Part shown: positions 8,901 to 16,291 of the stretch, one piece after another | Position numbering within the stretch: the first letter of the stretch is position 1 | How the letters are laid out: every line of letters starts with the position of its first letter | Assembly (NCBI RefSeq): GCF_001954195.1 | Contig: NZ_MBES01000010.1 | Location: forward strand, 1 to 64,000 | From: Mycobacterium sp. IS-1264 | GTDB lineage: Bacteria > Actinomycetota > Actinomycetes > Mycobacteriales > Mycobacteriaceae | DNA length: 64,000 nt | Direction of reading: 5' to 3' | Notes under the pieces: generated by a model | Database searches by the model: none | Told to the model about the DNA's origin: nothing | Seen by the model: the letters and a program-made list of their open reading frames with translations, nothing else | Made by a program: the position numbers and the translations under genes

Positions 8901-9068
8901 GACCTTGGTCAGGGGAGGGAACGCCACCGCCAACACGGCAACCACCGCGGCCCAGGCGGCGATGATGAGCCAGGGCGCGCGCACAACGAGGAGCCCTAGT
9001 CCCCCGAACACACCCGTCGCGGGGGCCGAAGCGCCGGCGGCGTTGGTTGCGGCGGCAGGCTTGAACAT
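5895..9068 (-). CDS. MmpL-family RND lipid transporter
   Basis: A 1057-residue MmpL protein. The first membrane helix (~28-48) is followed by a periplasmic porter domain, a five-helix bundle including GAGTDYAVFL, a long second periplasmic domain (~420-740) rich in Ala/Gln/Leu helical segments, and a second bundle with AVGADYNLLL. Both proton-relay Asp-Tyr pairs are present. The long second loop fits MmpLs exporting acylated trehaloses, sulfolipids, glycopeptidolipids or siderophores rather than MmpL3. An SD-like GAGGGG precedes the ATG at 9068. The last ~85 residues are Arg/Ala-rich and run 86 bp into the convergent response-regulator gene. Shared promoter elements and adjacency suggest it exports the product of the neighbouring acyltransferases. 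Confidence 0.92.
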   Translation of the reverse strand: MFKPAAATNAAGASAPATGVFGGLGLLVVRAPWLIIAAWAAVVAVLAVAFPPLTKVVESKPLQPFPPQAMAAADQMAKDFGESAQNILVVVLTDNRGLQPVDEQTYAKLAATLRGDARDVSGVHDVVTTPALRPLMASADNKASYMAVSLRAPAGTPESTRAYQRIMEIAKRSTAGSTLTAELTGQGAMAGDLTIVSTRDMHMIETVTALLVLAILLVIYRRPVMVAVVLIVLGISVTSAQGAVSALAQAGLGVSSLTIALMTAMIFGAGTDYAVFLISRYHEYIRSGMNSDVAVQKALSSIGEVIAASAATVAVTFLGMVFTRLPAFTSIGPALAVSVGMAFVAAVTLLPAMLVLTGRRGWVKPRPPLTGRMWQRSAVQLVRRPKAHLLASVSVLIVLASCAAFLRPSFNDRLQLPQSSPSNVGYSTMAAHFSTSTLLPEYIYVRSPHDLRTSRALADLDQMAQRVSQLPDIAAVRGITRPTGQPLDQAKLSNEAGTVGSKLQDASTQISDRTSDLDALTNGADQLAASLAEVRDHVRAASGPMTRLAATVGQAQQQLGAAATVLDNVRQLANGSIATLTNSVAAAAAPMLGGSIPRPSVDAIQAAVQNLTGLLATTSNSLRAAGGSTAGMSQKIGAMQAAADQLADGSRRLAVGVRTLVEQTKKMGLGMSQAADLLLSMKRDATTPSMAGLYIPPQVITSDDFKNAAKMFISPDGHAVRYMVETKFDPFSTAAMNQVESVLDTARGAQPNTTLSDATISMVGMTPMYTTLRSYYNNDFRLIVIMTLLVVFVILVILLRALVAPLYLIASVVISYLSAVGLGVVFFQFVLHQAISWNVQATAFIVLVAVGADYNLLLITRIREESRFGIRSGIIRAVRSTGGVITSAGIIFAASMFGMLTGSLSTMVQTGFIIGMGLLIDTFVVRTVTVPALAALVGKANWWPARPAKVAKPAKAVPAATGPAPAALTCIHGDMPHALVASNIRRSAARRRRALAQQDARARRASIAGAGPLARRACAWGVEPARESPLSAGDAPTWRWRRIPAPGGPSCRSATRR

Positions 9069-9106
9069 GGTGAGACCCCTCTATGGTGTGTAGGACCGTC
9101 TTCGAT

Positions 9107-9198
9107 AGATCGAACCTATGGCGGCCTCAGCGCGGGGTCTCGCTTGTCGGCGATAGTCGCCATTAGCCGCGATTCCCCGGTTTTGCGCGTTGTGCTCA
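9107..9198 (-). promoter_or_regulatory. Shared promoter module A, upstream of mmpL
   Basis: The 58-bp element at 9141-9198 aligns without gaps with those at 14849-14906 and 17911-17968. It contains a dyad GGCGA-TAG-TCGCC (centre 9155) and a second, imperfect dyad GCGCG-T-TGTGC (centre 9190), 35 bp apart. Nineteen bases nearer the gene is a second conserved box at 9107-9121 (minus strand CCATAGGTTCGATCT), a plausible -10/start region 38 bp before the mmpL ATG. The outer end of the element runs into the stop codon of the last acyltransferase gene. I infer an operator plus promoter. Confidence 0.75.
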
Positions 9199-10560
9199 GA
9201 GGGTGTCGGCAACCGGCTCGGGGCACGGCCAGCCGATGGTGGCCGACAGGGACAGTTCGTTCAGGACGCTCGAAAGTTGCTCGCGTAACTGGTCATTCGA
9301 GTTCCGCCGCTCGGCCTGATACGCACAGATCGAGACGAATATCTGTCCCTGCACCCGTCCCGAGAGCAACCCGAGCAGGCCCCCGGTTGGCTGTACCGTC
9401 GCCTTGGTGGCGCCCGGGCACAGCGACTTCATGGCGAAGTGGTCCGCGGCCGTCCCGTCGGGCCGGTTGGCGGCGGCGTTCACCCCACCGAGGTTGGACG
9501 ATCCGCTGGTCGTCGCGCCGCCGAGGGCCACGCTGACCATTCGCCTAATCAGCCACCGCGGCAACAGCGGAGCCAGGGGCAGCAGTGCCAGCCGCTCGTC
9601 GGGCACCTCCCGGTGGCGGATCAGCGCTCGCTTGATCGAGGAACGGATCTCGGTGAGGTCCGTCGCGGCGGCCGCAGGGTCGACCGTGATGTCGGCGCTC
9701 GTGATGGCGTTGGCGCGAGTGTCGCCGTCGACGCGCTCGTTGACGGGTATCGCCAACGTGACCATGCCGTTCCGGGCGACTCGCCCCGCCCGCTGGGCGA
9801 GGCGCGCCGCCAGTCCCCCTAGCAATGCGTTGCTGGTTCCGCCGAGAGCGCGGGCGCGGGCGTCCCACTCCGCGGCGTCGACAAAGATCGTTGCCTTCGC
9901 GGGCGTGATGCGTTCGTCGGCTCCGGCCGACGGCGCGAGCGGACGGCTGAGCGCCGCCGCGCCGGAAACGTCGCCGCGGTTGTCCCGTGCGAACCGTGCC
10001 GCGGCAACGACGGCGCGCGCCATCGCCGGGATGTCCCGCGCGGTCTGGCGGGCATCTTCCCGCAGCGCCCGCCAGCGCTCCCGCGACCCGGCGGCGGGCC
10101 AGCTGATCGGGTCGCGGTAACCGGCGGCCGCGTCCGCCAACGCCTCGCACAGCCCGATGCCGTCGATAAGGGTATGTGAGATAACGAAACTCACGCCCGC
10201 GCCGCCGTCGGTGAACGGGAGCACCGCAAGGTGCCAGCCGGGCCCGCGCTCGGCATCGAGACGCGTGTCGGCCTGCTCATCCAGCCAGGCATCGAATTCG
10301 TCCCGTGGGCGCGGCGCCGGCACGATCTCCAGCTGGGACTGGCCGCGCGGCGAGACCCAGCGGTGCCGGCCGAACGGCAGGGCGGAGCGTTCGATGCGGC
10401 GCGACAACCGTCCCCGCTGCAGATTGCGGTGAAACCTGCGCAAGCCGTCGATGTCGGGCGCGCGGTTGTACACCCAGACACACTGCAGCAGGTTGGTGGT
10501 CCCGGTCGCTCGCTCGCCGGCGAACGCGGTCTGGTCCATCAAATCCAGTACGTTGCTCAT
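9196..10560 (-). CDS. WS/DGAT-like acyltransferase paralogue 1 (last of the four-gene unit)
   Basis: A 454-residue member of the condensation/WS-DGAT acyltransferase superfamily. The catalytic motif is H129-TLI-D133-G134. Other family landmarks are the LPFGRHRWV segment at ~61-69, GTSNALLGGLAARLAQR (counterpart of the NDVVLA helix) in the middle, and SSNLGGVNAAANRPDG (counterpart of the SNVPGP loop) near residue 350. It begins 28 bp after paralogue 2 ends, and its stop codon overlaps the end of promoter module A. Among the five copies it reads closest to paralogue 3 (both have CVWVYNRAPDI). Acyl donor and acceptor are unknown. No signal peptide is visible, so it acts in the cytosol or at the inner leaflet. 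Confidence 0.8.
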   Translation of the reverse strand: MSNVLDLMDQTAFAGERATGTTNLLQCVWVYNRAPDIDGLRRFHRNLQRGRLSRRIERSALPFGRHRWVSPRGQSQLEIVPAPRPRDEFDAWLDEQADTRLDAERGPGWHLAVLPFTDGGAGVSFVISHTLIDGIGLCEALADAAAGYRDPISWPAAGSRERWRALREDARQTARDIPAMARAVVAAARFARDNRGDVSGAAALSRPLAPSAGADERITPAKATIFVDAAEWDARARALGGTSNALLGGLAARLAQRAGRVARNGMVTLAIPVNERVDGDTRANAITSADITVDPAAAATDLTEIRSSIKRALIRHREVPDERLALLPLAPLLPRWLIRRMVSVALGGATTSGSSNLGGVNAAANRPDGTAADHFAMKSLCPGATKATVQPTGGLLGLLSGRVQGQIFVSICAYQAERRNSNDQLREQLSSVLNELSLSATIGWPCPEPVADTL

Positions 10561-10588
10561 CTTCCTGGGTCCCCTCTGGGTGTAGTCG

Positions 10589-11953
10589 CTACGCGGGCAG
10601 GCCGTACATTTCGGGCGACGTGGCTGTCCAATCGGACGTCGCAGAGAGCGAAAAGTCCCGCAGAACGCTCGAAATGTCCTGCCGCAGCACCTCGTTCGAG
10701 TTCATGCGATTCGGCTGATACGCCAGGGCCGAGACGAAGACCCGTCCCCGTGCTCTTCCCGACAGCAACGCCAGGATGCCCCCGGTGCGGTCCATGATCG
10801 ACGTGGTCGCCCCCACGTTGTAGCCCTTGATGGCAAAGTGGTTCGCGTCGCTGCCGTCCGGGCGGTTGGCGGCGGGGTCGATCCCGCCGAGGTTGGAGGA
10901 AACGACCCCGGCGCCCCTGGCGGCAGCCATCCCGATCATCTGCCGGACCAGCCACCGGGGCACGAAGGGGGTCAGCGGCAGCAGCGCCGTCCTCTCGTCG
11001 GGCACCTCCCGATGGCGGATCAGCGCTTGCTTTGTCGCGGCGCGGATCTCACGCAGGTCGGTCGCCGCCGGTGTGGGGTCGACCGCGAACTCAGCGCTCG
11101 TGACGGCGTTGGCGCGGGTGTCGCAGGCGGCGCGCTCGTTGACCGGCATGCCCACCGTGACCGAGCCGTCGCTCGCGACGCGGCCCAGCCGCTGGGCGAG
11201 CCGCGCCGCGAACGCGGCGAGCAGCGTGTTGCTGGTTCCGCCGAGGGCGGCCGCACGCGCGTCCCACTCGCAGGCGTCGACGAAGATGGTCGCCATCGGC
11301 AGCGCGATGCGCTCACCGGCTCCAGCCTTCGAAGCGCGTTGTCCGGCATGGGGAGTCGCGGCACCGCCGCCGTTGCGGCGAGCGAATCGGACGGTGGCGA
11401 CGGCGGCGCGGCCGACCGCCGGCAGGTCGCGCGCGGTTTGCCGGGCGTCTTGCCACCAGGCCCGCCACCGCCGGCGCGACCCGGCGGACGACCACCTGAC
11501 AGGGTTCTCGCGGCCGGCCGCCGCGTCCGCTAGCGCCTCGCAGAGCCCGACGCCGTCGGTCAGGCAGTGGGTGACGACCAGGCTCACCCCGGCGCCGCCG
11601 TCGGTGAACGGCAGAGCCGCCAGGCGCCATCCGGGTCCGTGCTCGGCGTCGATCGGCGAGTTGGCTTGTTCGACGAGCCAGGCATCGAATTGCTCACGCG
11701 GCCGCGGTGTTCCGGCGACCTCGACGTCGGACTGACTCGGGGGGGAAACCCAGCGATGGCGGCCGAACGGCAGGGGTGAACGTTCGATGCGCCGCGACAA
11801 CCGGCCCCGTTGCAGGCACTGGTTGAACTTGCGCAGGCCGTCGGTGTCGACCCCGCTTTCGTACACCCAGACGCACTGCAGGACCGACGTGACTCCGGTC
11901 GCCCGCTCACCGAGAAAGAATGTCTGGTCGATGAAATCTAATACGTTACTCAT
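10589..11953 (-). CDS. WS/DGAT-like acyltransferase paralogue 2
   Basis: 454 residues, full length against its four neighbours. The active-site motif is H129-CLT-D133-G134. The mid-protein GTSNTLLAAFAARLAQR helix and C-terminal SSNLGGIDPAANRPDG loop are intact. It differs from the other copies in the N-terminal acyl-binding region (VYESGVDTDGLRKFNQC) and has a slightly shorter, Gly/Ala-rich linker before the second half. It begins 20 bp after paralogue 3 ends and reads on to paralogue 1 after 28 bp. No frameshift is seen, so all copies appear functional, which argues for distinct substrates rather than decay. Confidence 0.8.
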   Translation of the reverse strand: MSNVLDFIDQTFFLGERATGVTSVLQCVWVYESGVDTDGLRKFNQCLQRGRLSRRIERSPLPFGRHRWVSPPSQSDVEVAGTPRPREQFDAWLVEQANSPIDAEHGPGWRLAALPFTDGGAGVSLVVTHCLTDGVGLCEALADAAAGRENPVRWSSAGSRRRWRAWWQDARQTARDLPAVGRAAVATVRFARRNGGGAATPHAGQRASKAGAGERIALPMATIFVDACEWDARAAALGGTSNTLLAAFAARLAQRLGRVASDGSVTVGMPVNERAACDTRANAVTSAEFAVDPTPAATDLREIRAATKQALIRHREVPDERTALLPLTPFVPRWLVRQMIGMAAARGAGVVSSNLGGIDPAANRPDGSDANHFAIKGYNVGATTSIMDRTGGILALLSGRARGRVFVSALAYQPNRMNSNEVLRQDISSVLRDFSLSATSDWTATSPEMYGLPA

Positions 11954-11973
11954 TGTCCTGCAGAACCTTTCGC

Positions 11974-13329
11974 TCAGACTGTCAGCTTGTGAAATGGGGA
12001 ATCCGACCAGCCGGTGGTGGCGGTGAGTGAGAAGTCACCGAGCGCGCCCGACAGGTTGCGCCGCAGGTCGTCGTCGGCGTTCGGCTGGCCGGGCTCATAG
12101 GCGAGGACGGAAACAAACACCCGGCCCTGCGTCCGCCCTGACAGCAACACCAGCAGTCCGCCCAGCCGGTGCATGACCGCCTTGGTCACACCCGGGCCGA
12201 GGGACCTCATGACGAATTGGTCGGCCTGCGTGCCGTCCGGCCGGTTGGCGTCCGGGTTGACGACACCGAGGTTGGACGAAACGACGCTCGTGGCGCTGCC
12301 CGCGGAGACGCTGACCAATCGACGGACCAGCCAGTGCGGCAGCAGCGGCGCCAGGGGCAGCAGGGTGAACCGCTCGTTGGGCTCGGAGTTAGAGCCGACC
12401 AGCGCGCGCTTGACCGTGGCGCGGATCCCGCGCAGGTCCGTCGACGGCGCCGCAGGATCGACGGTGAAGTCGACGTTCGTGATGGCGTTGGCGCGGGTGT
12501 CGCCCTCCGTGCGCTCGTTGACCGGCAGCGTCAGGGCGACGGAGCCGTCCGCGGCCAGCCGTCCCACCCGCTGGGCAAGCCGGGCCGCCAACCCGGCGAG
12601 CAGGGTGTTGCTGGTCCCGCCGAGGGCATGTGCGCGGGCGTCCCATTCGTCGGCATCGACGAACACGGTGTGCGACCGTAGCGTCGCCGGTTCGTCCGCC
12701 CCCGCGGGCAGTGCCGGCGTCGCCGGCGATGCGGCGCTGCCACCGCGGTCACGTCGCGCAAAGCGCGCCGCGGCGACGGCGGCCCGGCCCATCGCGGGGA
12801 CGTCGCTCGCGGTCTGGCGGGCGTCCTCCCACAATGCCTGCCAGCGCCGGCGCGACCCCGCGGCCGGCCAGCTCACCGGGTCGCGCCGGTCGGTGGCCGC
12901 GTCAGACAACGCCTCGCACAGTCCGACACCGTCAGTTAGGCAGTGGGTGATCACGAAGCTCACCCCGGCGCCGCCATCGGTGAACGGAAGCACCGCGAGG
13001 TGCCAGCCGGGCCCGTGCTCGGCGTCCAGTGGGGTGTTGGCCTGCTCTGCCAGCCAGGCGTCGAATTCCTCGCGCGGCCACGGCATTTCGACGATCTCAA
13101 GGTCGGACTGCCGGCTCGACAACACCCAGCGGTGCCGACCGAACGGAAGGGGCGAGGTTTCGATGCGGCGGGACAACCGCCCGCGCAGCAGGTTGCGATG
13201 GAAGCGGCGCAGGCCTTCGATGTCGGGCGCGCGGTTGTACACCCACACGCACTGCAGCAGGTTGGTGGTCGCGGTCGCTCGCTCGCCGAGAAATACGGTC
13301 TGGTCGTAGAGGTCGAGTACGTTGTTCAT
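11974..13329 (-). CDS. WS/DGAT-like acyltransferase paralogue 3
   Basis: 451 residues from the ATG at 13329; the open frame extends to 13356, but MNNVLDLYDQ aligns with the starts of its paralogues. The motif is H129-CLT-D133-G134, the central helix GTSNTLLAGLAARLAQR, and the C-terminal loop SSNLGVVNPDANRPDG. It follows paralogue 4 after 38 bp and precedes paralogue 2 by 20 bp. One local difference is SNSEPNER where the others have HREVPDER before the RxTLLPL segment, a change shared in style with paralogues 4 and 5, which suggests two sub-branches (1,2 versus 4,5) with this copy between them. Confidence 0.8.
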   Translation of the reverse strand: MNNVLDLYDQTVFLGERATATTNLLQCVWVYNRAPDIEGLRRFHRNLLRGRLSRRIETSPLPFGRHRWVLSSRQSDLEIVEMPWPREEFDAWLAEQANTPLDAEHGPGWHLAVLPFTDGGAGVSFVITHCLTDGVGLCEALSDAATDRRDPVSWPAAGSRRRWQALWEDARQTASDVPAMGRAAVAAARFARRDRGGSAASPATPALPAGADEPATLRSHTVFVDADEWDARAHALGGTSNTLLAGLAARLAQRVGRLAADGSVALTLPVNERTEGDTRANAITNVDFTVDPAAPSTDLRGIRATVKRALVGSNSEPNERFTLLPLAPLLPHWLVRRLVSVSAGSATSVVSSNLGVVNPDANRPDGTQADQFVMRSLGPGVTKAVMHRLGGLLVLLSGRTQGRVFVSVLAYEPGQPNADDDLRRNLSGALGDFSLTATTGWSDSPFHKLTV

Positions 13330-13367
13330 TTCGCTGCGGTCCTTCCGTCGTTTCATCCGGCGTCCGG

Positions 13368-14729
13368 TCAGGCGATTTCGCCGAAAAGGCTTGGGCGGCG
13401 GGAGTATTTGCGTGGCCAGCCGATCGTCGCGCCGAGGGCGAATTCGTCGACAACGCTCGTAACGTGTTGTTTCAGAACGTCATTGGAGTCCACGACGCCC
13501 GGCTGATATGCGGCGACAGAGACGACGAGCTGTTGGTGCAGTCGGCCGGAGTGCAACGACAGCATCCCGCCGAGCTGGTGCATCGGTGACTTGGTCACGC
13601 CCGGGTACAGAGACCGGACGGCGACGTAGTCGGCGTCGGTGCCGTCGGGCCGGTTGACTTCCGAGGGCGCCGCGCCAAGGTTGGAGGTGACGACGACGTT
13701 GCTCACGCCGCCGGTGGCCACGCCGACCATCCGCTTGATGAGCCGCTTGGGCAGCAGGGGAACCAGGGGCAGCAGCGTCTGGCGCTCGTCGTCCTCCTGA
13801 TCCGAGCGGATGAGCGCGTGCTTGATCGCGGTCCGGATCGCGCGCTGATCGGTTGTCACCAGTGCCGGGTCCACCGTGATGTTGACCATTGCGACGGCGT
13901 TGGCGCGGGTGTCGTCGGCGGTGCGCTTGTTGACCGGTATCGCAAGGGTGACCGAGCCGTCCTCGGCGACTCGCCCGATCCGCTGCGCGAGGCGGGCCGC
14001 CAGCGCGGCGAACAGGGTGTTGCTGGTTCCGCCGAGCGCCTGCGCGCGGGCGTCCCACTCGTCGGCGTCGAGGAAGATTGTCGCGGTCGGCACCGTGATG
14101 CGTTCGTCGGACCCGGCGGCCTGCGGGGGTACCGGGGCCGCGGATTCCGCCCCTCGGCGGTCGCGCCGGGCCAGCCGTGCCGCCGCGGCGACGGCGCGGC
14201 CGATCGCGGGCAGGTCACGCATCGTTTGGCGGGCGTCCTCGCGCAGGGCACGACACCTCTTGCGCGACCCAGCGGCGGGCCAGTCGACCCCACCGTCGTA
14301 GCCGCAAGCCGCCTCCACGATCGCCAGGCACCCCCCGATGCCGTCGGTCACACAATGTGACAGGACCAGGCTCACGCCCGCGCCGCCGTCGGTGAACGGC
14401 AGCACCGCCAGGTGCCAGCCGGGTCCGCGCTCGGCGTCCAATGGGGTGTTGACCTGCTCGCCCAGCCAGGCGTCGAACTCCGCACGGCGGCGCGGCGCGG
14501 CGATCTCGAGCTCGCGTCGATCGTTGGCCGAGACCCACCGGTCGCGGCCGAACGGCAATGCTGAGCGCTCGATGCGACGCGATAGCCGTCCCTGCTCAAG
14601 ATGCCGATGAAACTGGCGCAGACCGTCGATGTCGACCGGCCGGTCGTACACCCAGACGGCCTGCCCCACGCCGGCGGCCCCATCGAGCCGAAAGAAGGTC
14701 TGGTCGACTAGGTCGAGTGTGTTGTCCAT
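13368..14729 (-). CDS. WS/DGAT-like acyltransferase paralogue 4 (first gene of the four-gene unit)
   Basis: 453 residues. The catalytic motif is H125-CVT-D129-G130, followed by GGCLAIVEAACG where the others have GLCEALADAA. It lacks about four residues in the N-terminal strand region (VGQAVWVYDR) and has the divergent loop TSNLGAAPSEVNRPDG and NKRTADDTRANA in place of NER..GDTRANA, making it one of the most diverged copies. It is the promoter-proximal gene of the 4-3-2-1 series, with module B 84-177 bp upstream and an SD-like AAAAGGA before the ATG. Its product class is the same as its neighbours; its substrate is unknown. Confidence 0.8.
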   Translation of the reverse strand: MDNTLDLVDQTFFRLDGAAGVGQAVWVYDRPVDIDGLRQFHRHLEQGRLSRRIERSALPFGRDRWVSANDRRELEIAAPRRRAEFDAWLGEQVNTPLDAERGPGWHLAVLPFTDGGAGVSLVLSHCVTDGIGGCLAIVEAACGYDGGVDWPAAGSRKRCRALREDARQTMRDLPAIGRAVAAAARLARRDRRGAESAAPVPPQAAGSDERITVPTATIFLDADEWDARAQALGGTSNTLFAALAARLAQRIGRVAEDGSVTLAIPVNKRTADDTRANAVAMVNITVDPALVTTDQRAIRTAIKHALIRSDQEDDERQTLLPLVPLLPKRLIKRMVGVATGGVSNVVVTSNLGAAPSEVNRPDGTDADYVAVRSLYPGVTKSPMHQLGGMLSLHSGRLHQQLVVSVAAYQPGVVDSNDVLKQHVTSVVDEFALGATIGWPRKYSRRPSLFGEIA

Positions 14730-14813
14730 GTGCCATGTCCTTTTCGGGCATCGAACGAATGTCGTTGCAGTGCACGAGATTTCGATCGAGAGAATTGCGG
14801 TGTTACTTGCTTC

Positions 14814-14906
14814 AGATCGAACGTACGGCCACGGGTGCTTGCGTGTCGCGCTTGTGAGCGATAGTCGCCGATAGCGGCGATTCCGCGATTGTGCGCATTG
14901 TGCTCA
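14814..14906 (-). promoter_or_regulatory. Shared promoter module B, upstream of the four-acyltransferase unit
   Basis: The 58-bp element at 14849-14906 is ungapped against modules A and C. It shares CGCTTGT, GCGATAGTCG and the terminal TTGTGCTCA, with the dyad GCGA-TAG-TCGC (centre 14863). The second box (minus strand CCGTACGTTCGATCT) is at 14814-14828, 20 bp away. As in module A, the element's outer end (TGCTCA) includes the stop codon of the gene before it, here paralogue 5. Confidence 0.75.
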
Positions 14907-16259
14907 TCGGGCGGGCAGCAGCTCGTCGCATCGCCAGCCTGTGGTCGAGCTCAGCGAGAACTCACCCAGGATCTCCGAGATGTGCCTTTGCAGTTCGGCT
15001 TCCGAGTTCACGCCGTCCGGCTGGTACGCCACGACGGAGATGAAGACCCGGCCGTTGGCCCTTCCGGAGAGCAGGGACAGCAGCCCCCCGAGCTGGTGCA
15101 ACATGCCCGTCGTCATCCCTACGCTGAGCGACCTGATGGCGAAGTGGTCGGCGTTGGTGCCGTCGGGTCGATTGACGGCCGGATGCACCACACCGACGTT
15201 GGACGAGCCCACGCTGGCGGCGCTGTTGGTGGCGGCGCCGACCCATCGCTTGCCGAGCTGCTCGGGCACCAGCAGAACCAGGGGAAGCAGCGTCCAGCGC
15301 TCGTCCGGCTCCGTCTGCGAACGGATCAGCGTCTGCTTGGTAATGGCCCGGATAGGCCGCAGGTCGCTGGTGGCCGGCGCGGGGTCCACGGTGAAGTCGA
15401 CGTTGGTGATCGCGTTGGCGCGGGTGTCGCCGGCGGTGCGCTCGTTGACGGCCATCGTCAAGGCGACCGAGCCGTCGGCGCCGGCGCGCCCCACGCGCTG
15501 GCCGAGGCGGGCCGCCAACGCCAGGAACAGTGTGTTGCTGGTCCCTCCGAGCGCCCGCGCGCGGGCGTCCCAGTCGTCGGCGTCGACGAAGATGGTGGCC
15601 GCGGGCGGCGTGGCTTTTTCGTCGGTGCCCGCCGTGGGCTCCGACGGGGATGCGACGGCCAGGGCGGCGTCGCCGCGGTGGCGCCGGACGAATCGTGAGG
15701 CGGCGACCGCGGCGCGGGCGATGCCGGGAATGTCGCGCGCGGCTTGCCGCGTGTCCTCGCGTAGGGCCCGCCACCGCGGGCGCGAGCCGGCCGCCGGCCA
15801 GTTGATCGCGCCGTCGTCGCCGCGAGCCGCGTCCGCCAGCGCTTCGCACAACCCGACGGCATCGGTCAGGCAATGAGATGCCACCAGGCTGACCCCGGTG
15901 CCGCCGTCGGTGAACGGCAGCACCGCCAGGTGCCATCCGGGCCCGTGCTCGGCGTCGAGGCGGGTCTCGGCCTGCTCAGCCAGCCAGGCATCGAATTCCT
16001 GACGGGGCCGGGGTGATTCGACGATCTCGAGGTCGGGCTTGTCGGTGGGCGCTACCCAGCGATGGCGGCCGAACGGCAGCGGTGAGCGCTCGATGCGGCG
16101 CGATAGCCGTCCCGACCGAAGGTGCCGATGGAATCGACGCAGCCCCTGGACGTCGGCGCCGCGGTCGTACACCCACGAACACTGGATCAGATTGGTGACG
16201 CCTGCCGCCCGCTCGACGCGGAAAAAGGTCTGGTCGACCAGATCGAGTGCGTTGCTCAT
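14904..16259 (-). CDS. WS/DGAT-like acyltransferase paralogue 5
   Basis: 451 residues from the ATG at 16259 (MSNALDLVDQTFF, aligned with the paralogues); the longer open frame to 16490 overlaps the papA-like gene and is not used. The motif here is H129-CLT-D133-A134: the usually invariant glycine after the catalytic Asp is alanine. The remaining landmarks (SSNVGVVHPAVNRPDG, NERTAGDTRANA) are intact. It starts 32 bp after the papA-like gene ends, and no promoter-like element separates them, so it belongs to a papA-like/paralogue-5 transcript apart from the other four copies. The variant motif may alter or reduce activity. Confidence 0.8.
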   Translation of the reverse strand: MSNALDLVDQTFFRVERAAGVTNLIQCSWVYDRGADVQGLRRFHRHLRSGRLSRRIERSPLPFGRHRWVAPTDKPDLEIVESPRPRQEFDAWLAEQAETRLDAEHGPGWHLAVLPFTDGGTGVSLVASHCLTDAVGLCEALADAARGDDGAINWPAAGSRPRWRALREDTRQAARDIPGIARAAVAASRFVRRHRGDAALAVASPSEPTAGTDEKATPPAATIFVDADDWDARARALGGTSNTLFLALAARLGQRVGRAGADGSVALTMAVNERTAGDTRANAITNVDFTVDPAPATSDLRPIRAITKQTLIRSQTEPDERWTLLPLVLLVPEQLGKRWVGAATNSAASVGSSNVGVVHPAVNRPDGTNADHFAIRSLSVGMTTGMLHQLGGLLSLLSGRANGRVFISVVAYQPDGVNSEAELQRHISEILGEFSLSSTTGWRCDELLPAR

Positions 16260-16291
16260 TTTCGTTGTCCTTTCGCTGTCGCACGTCGCTG

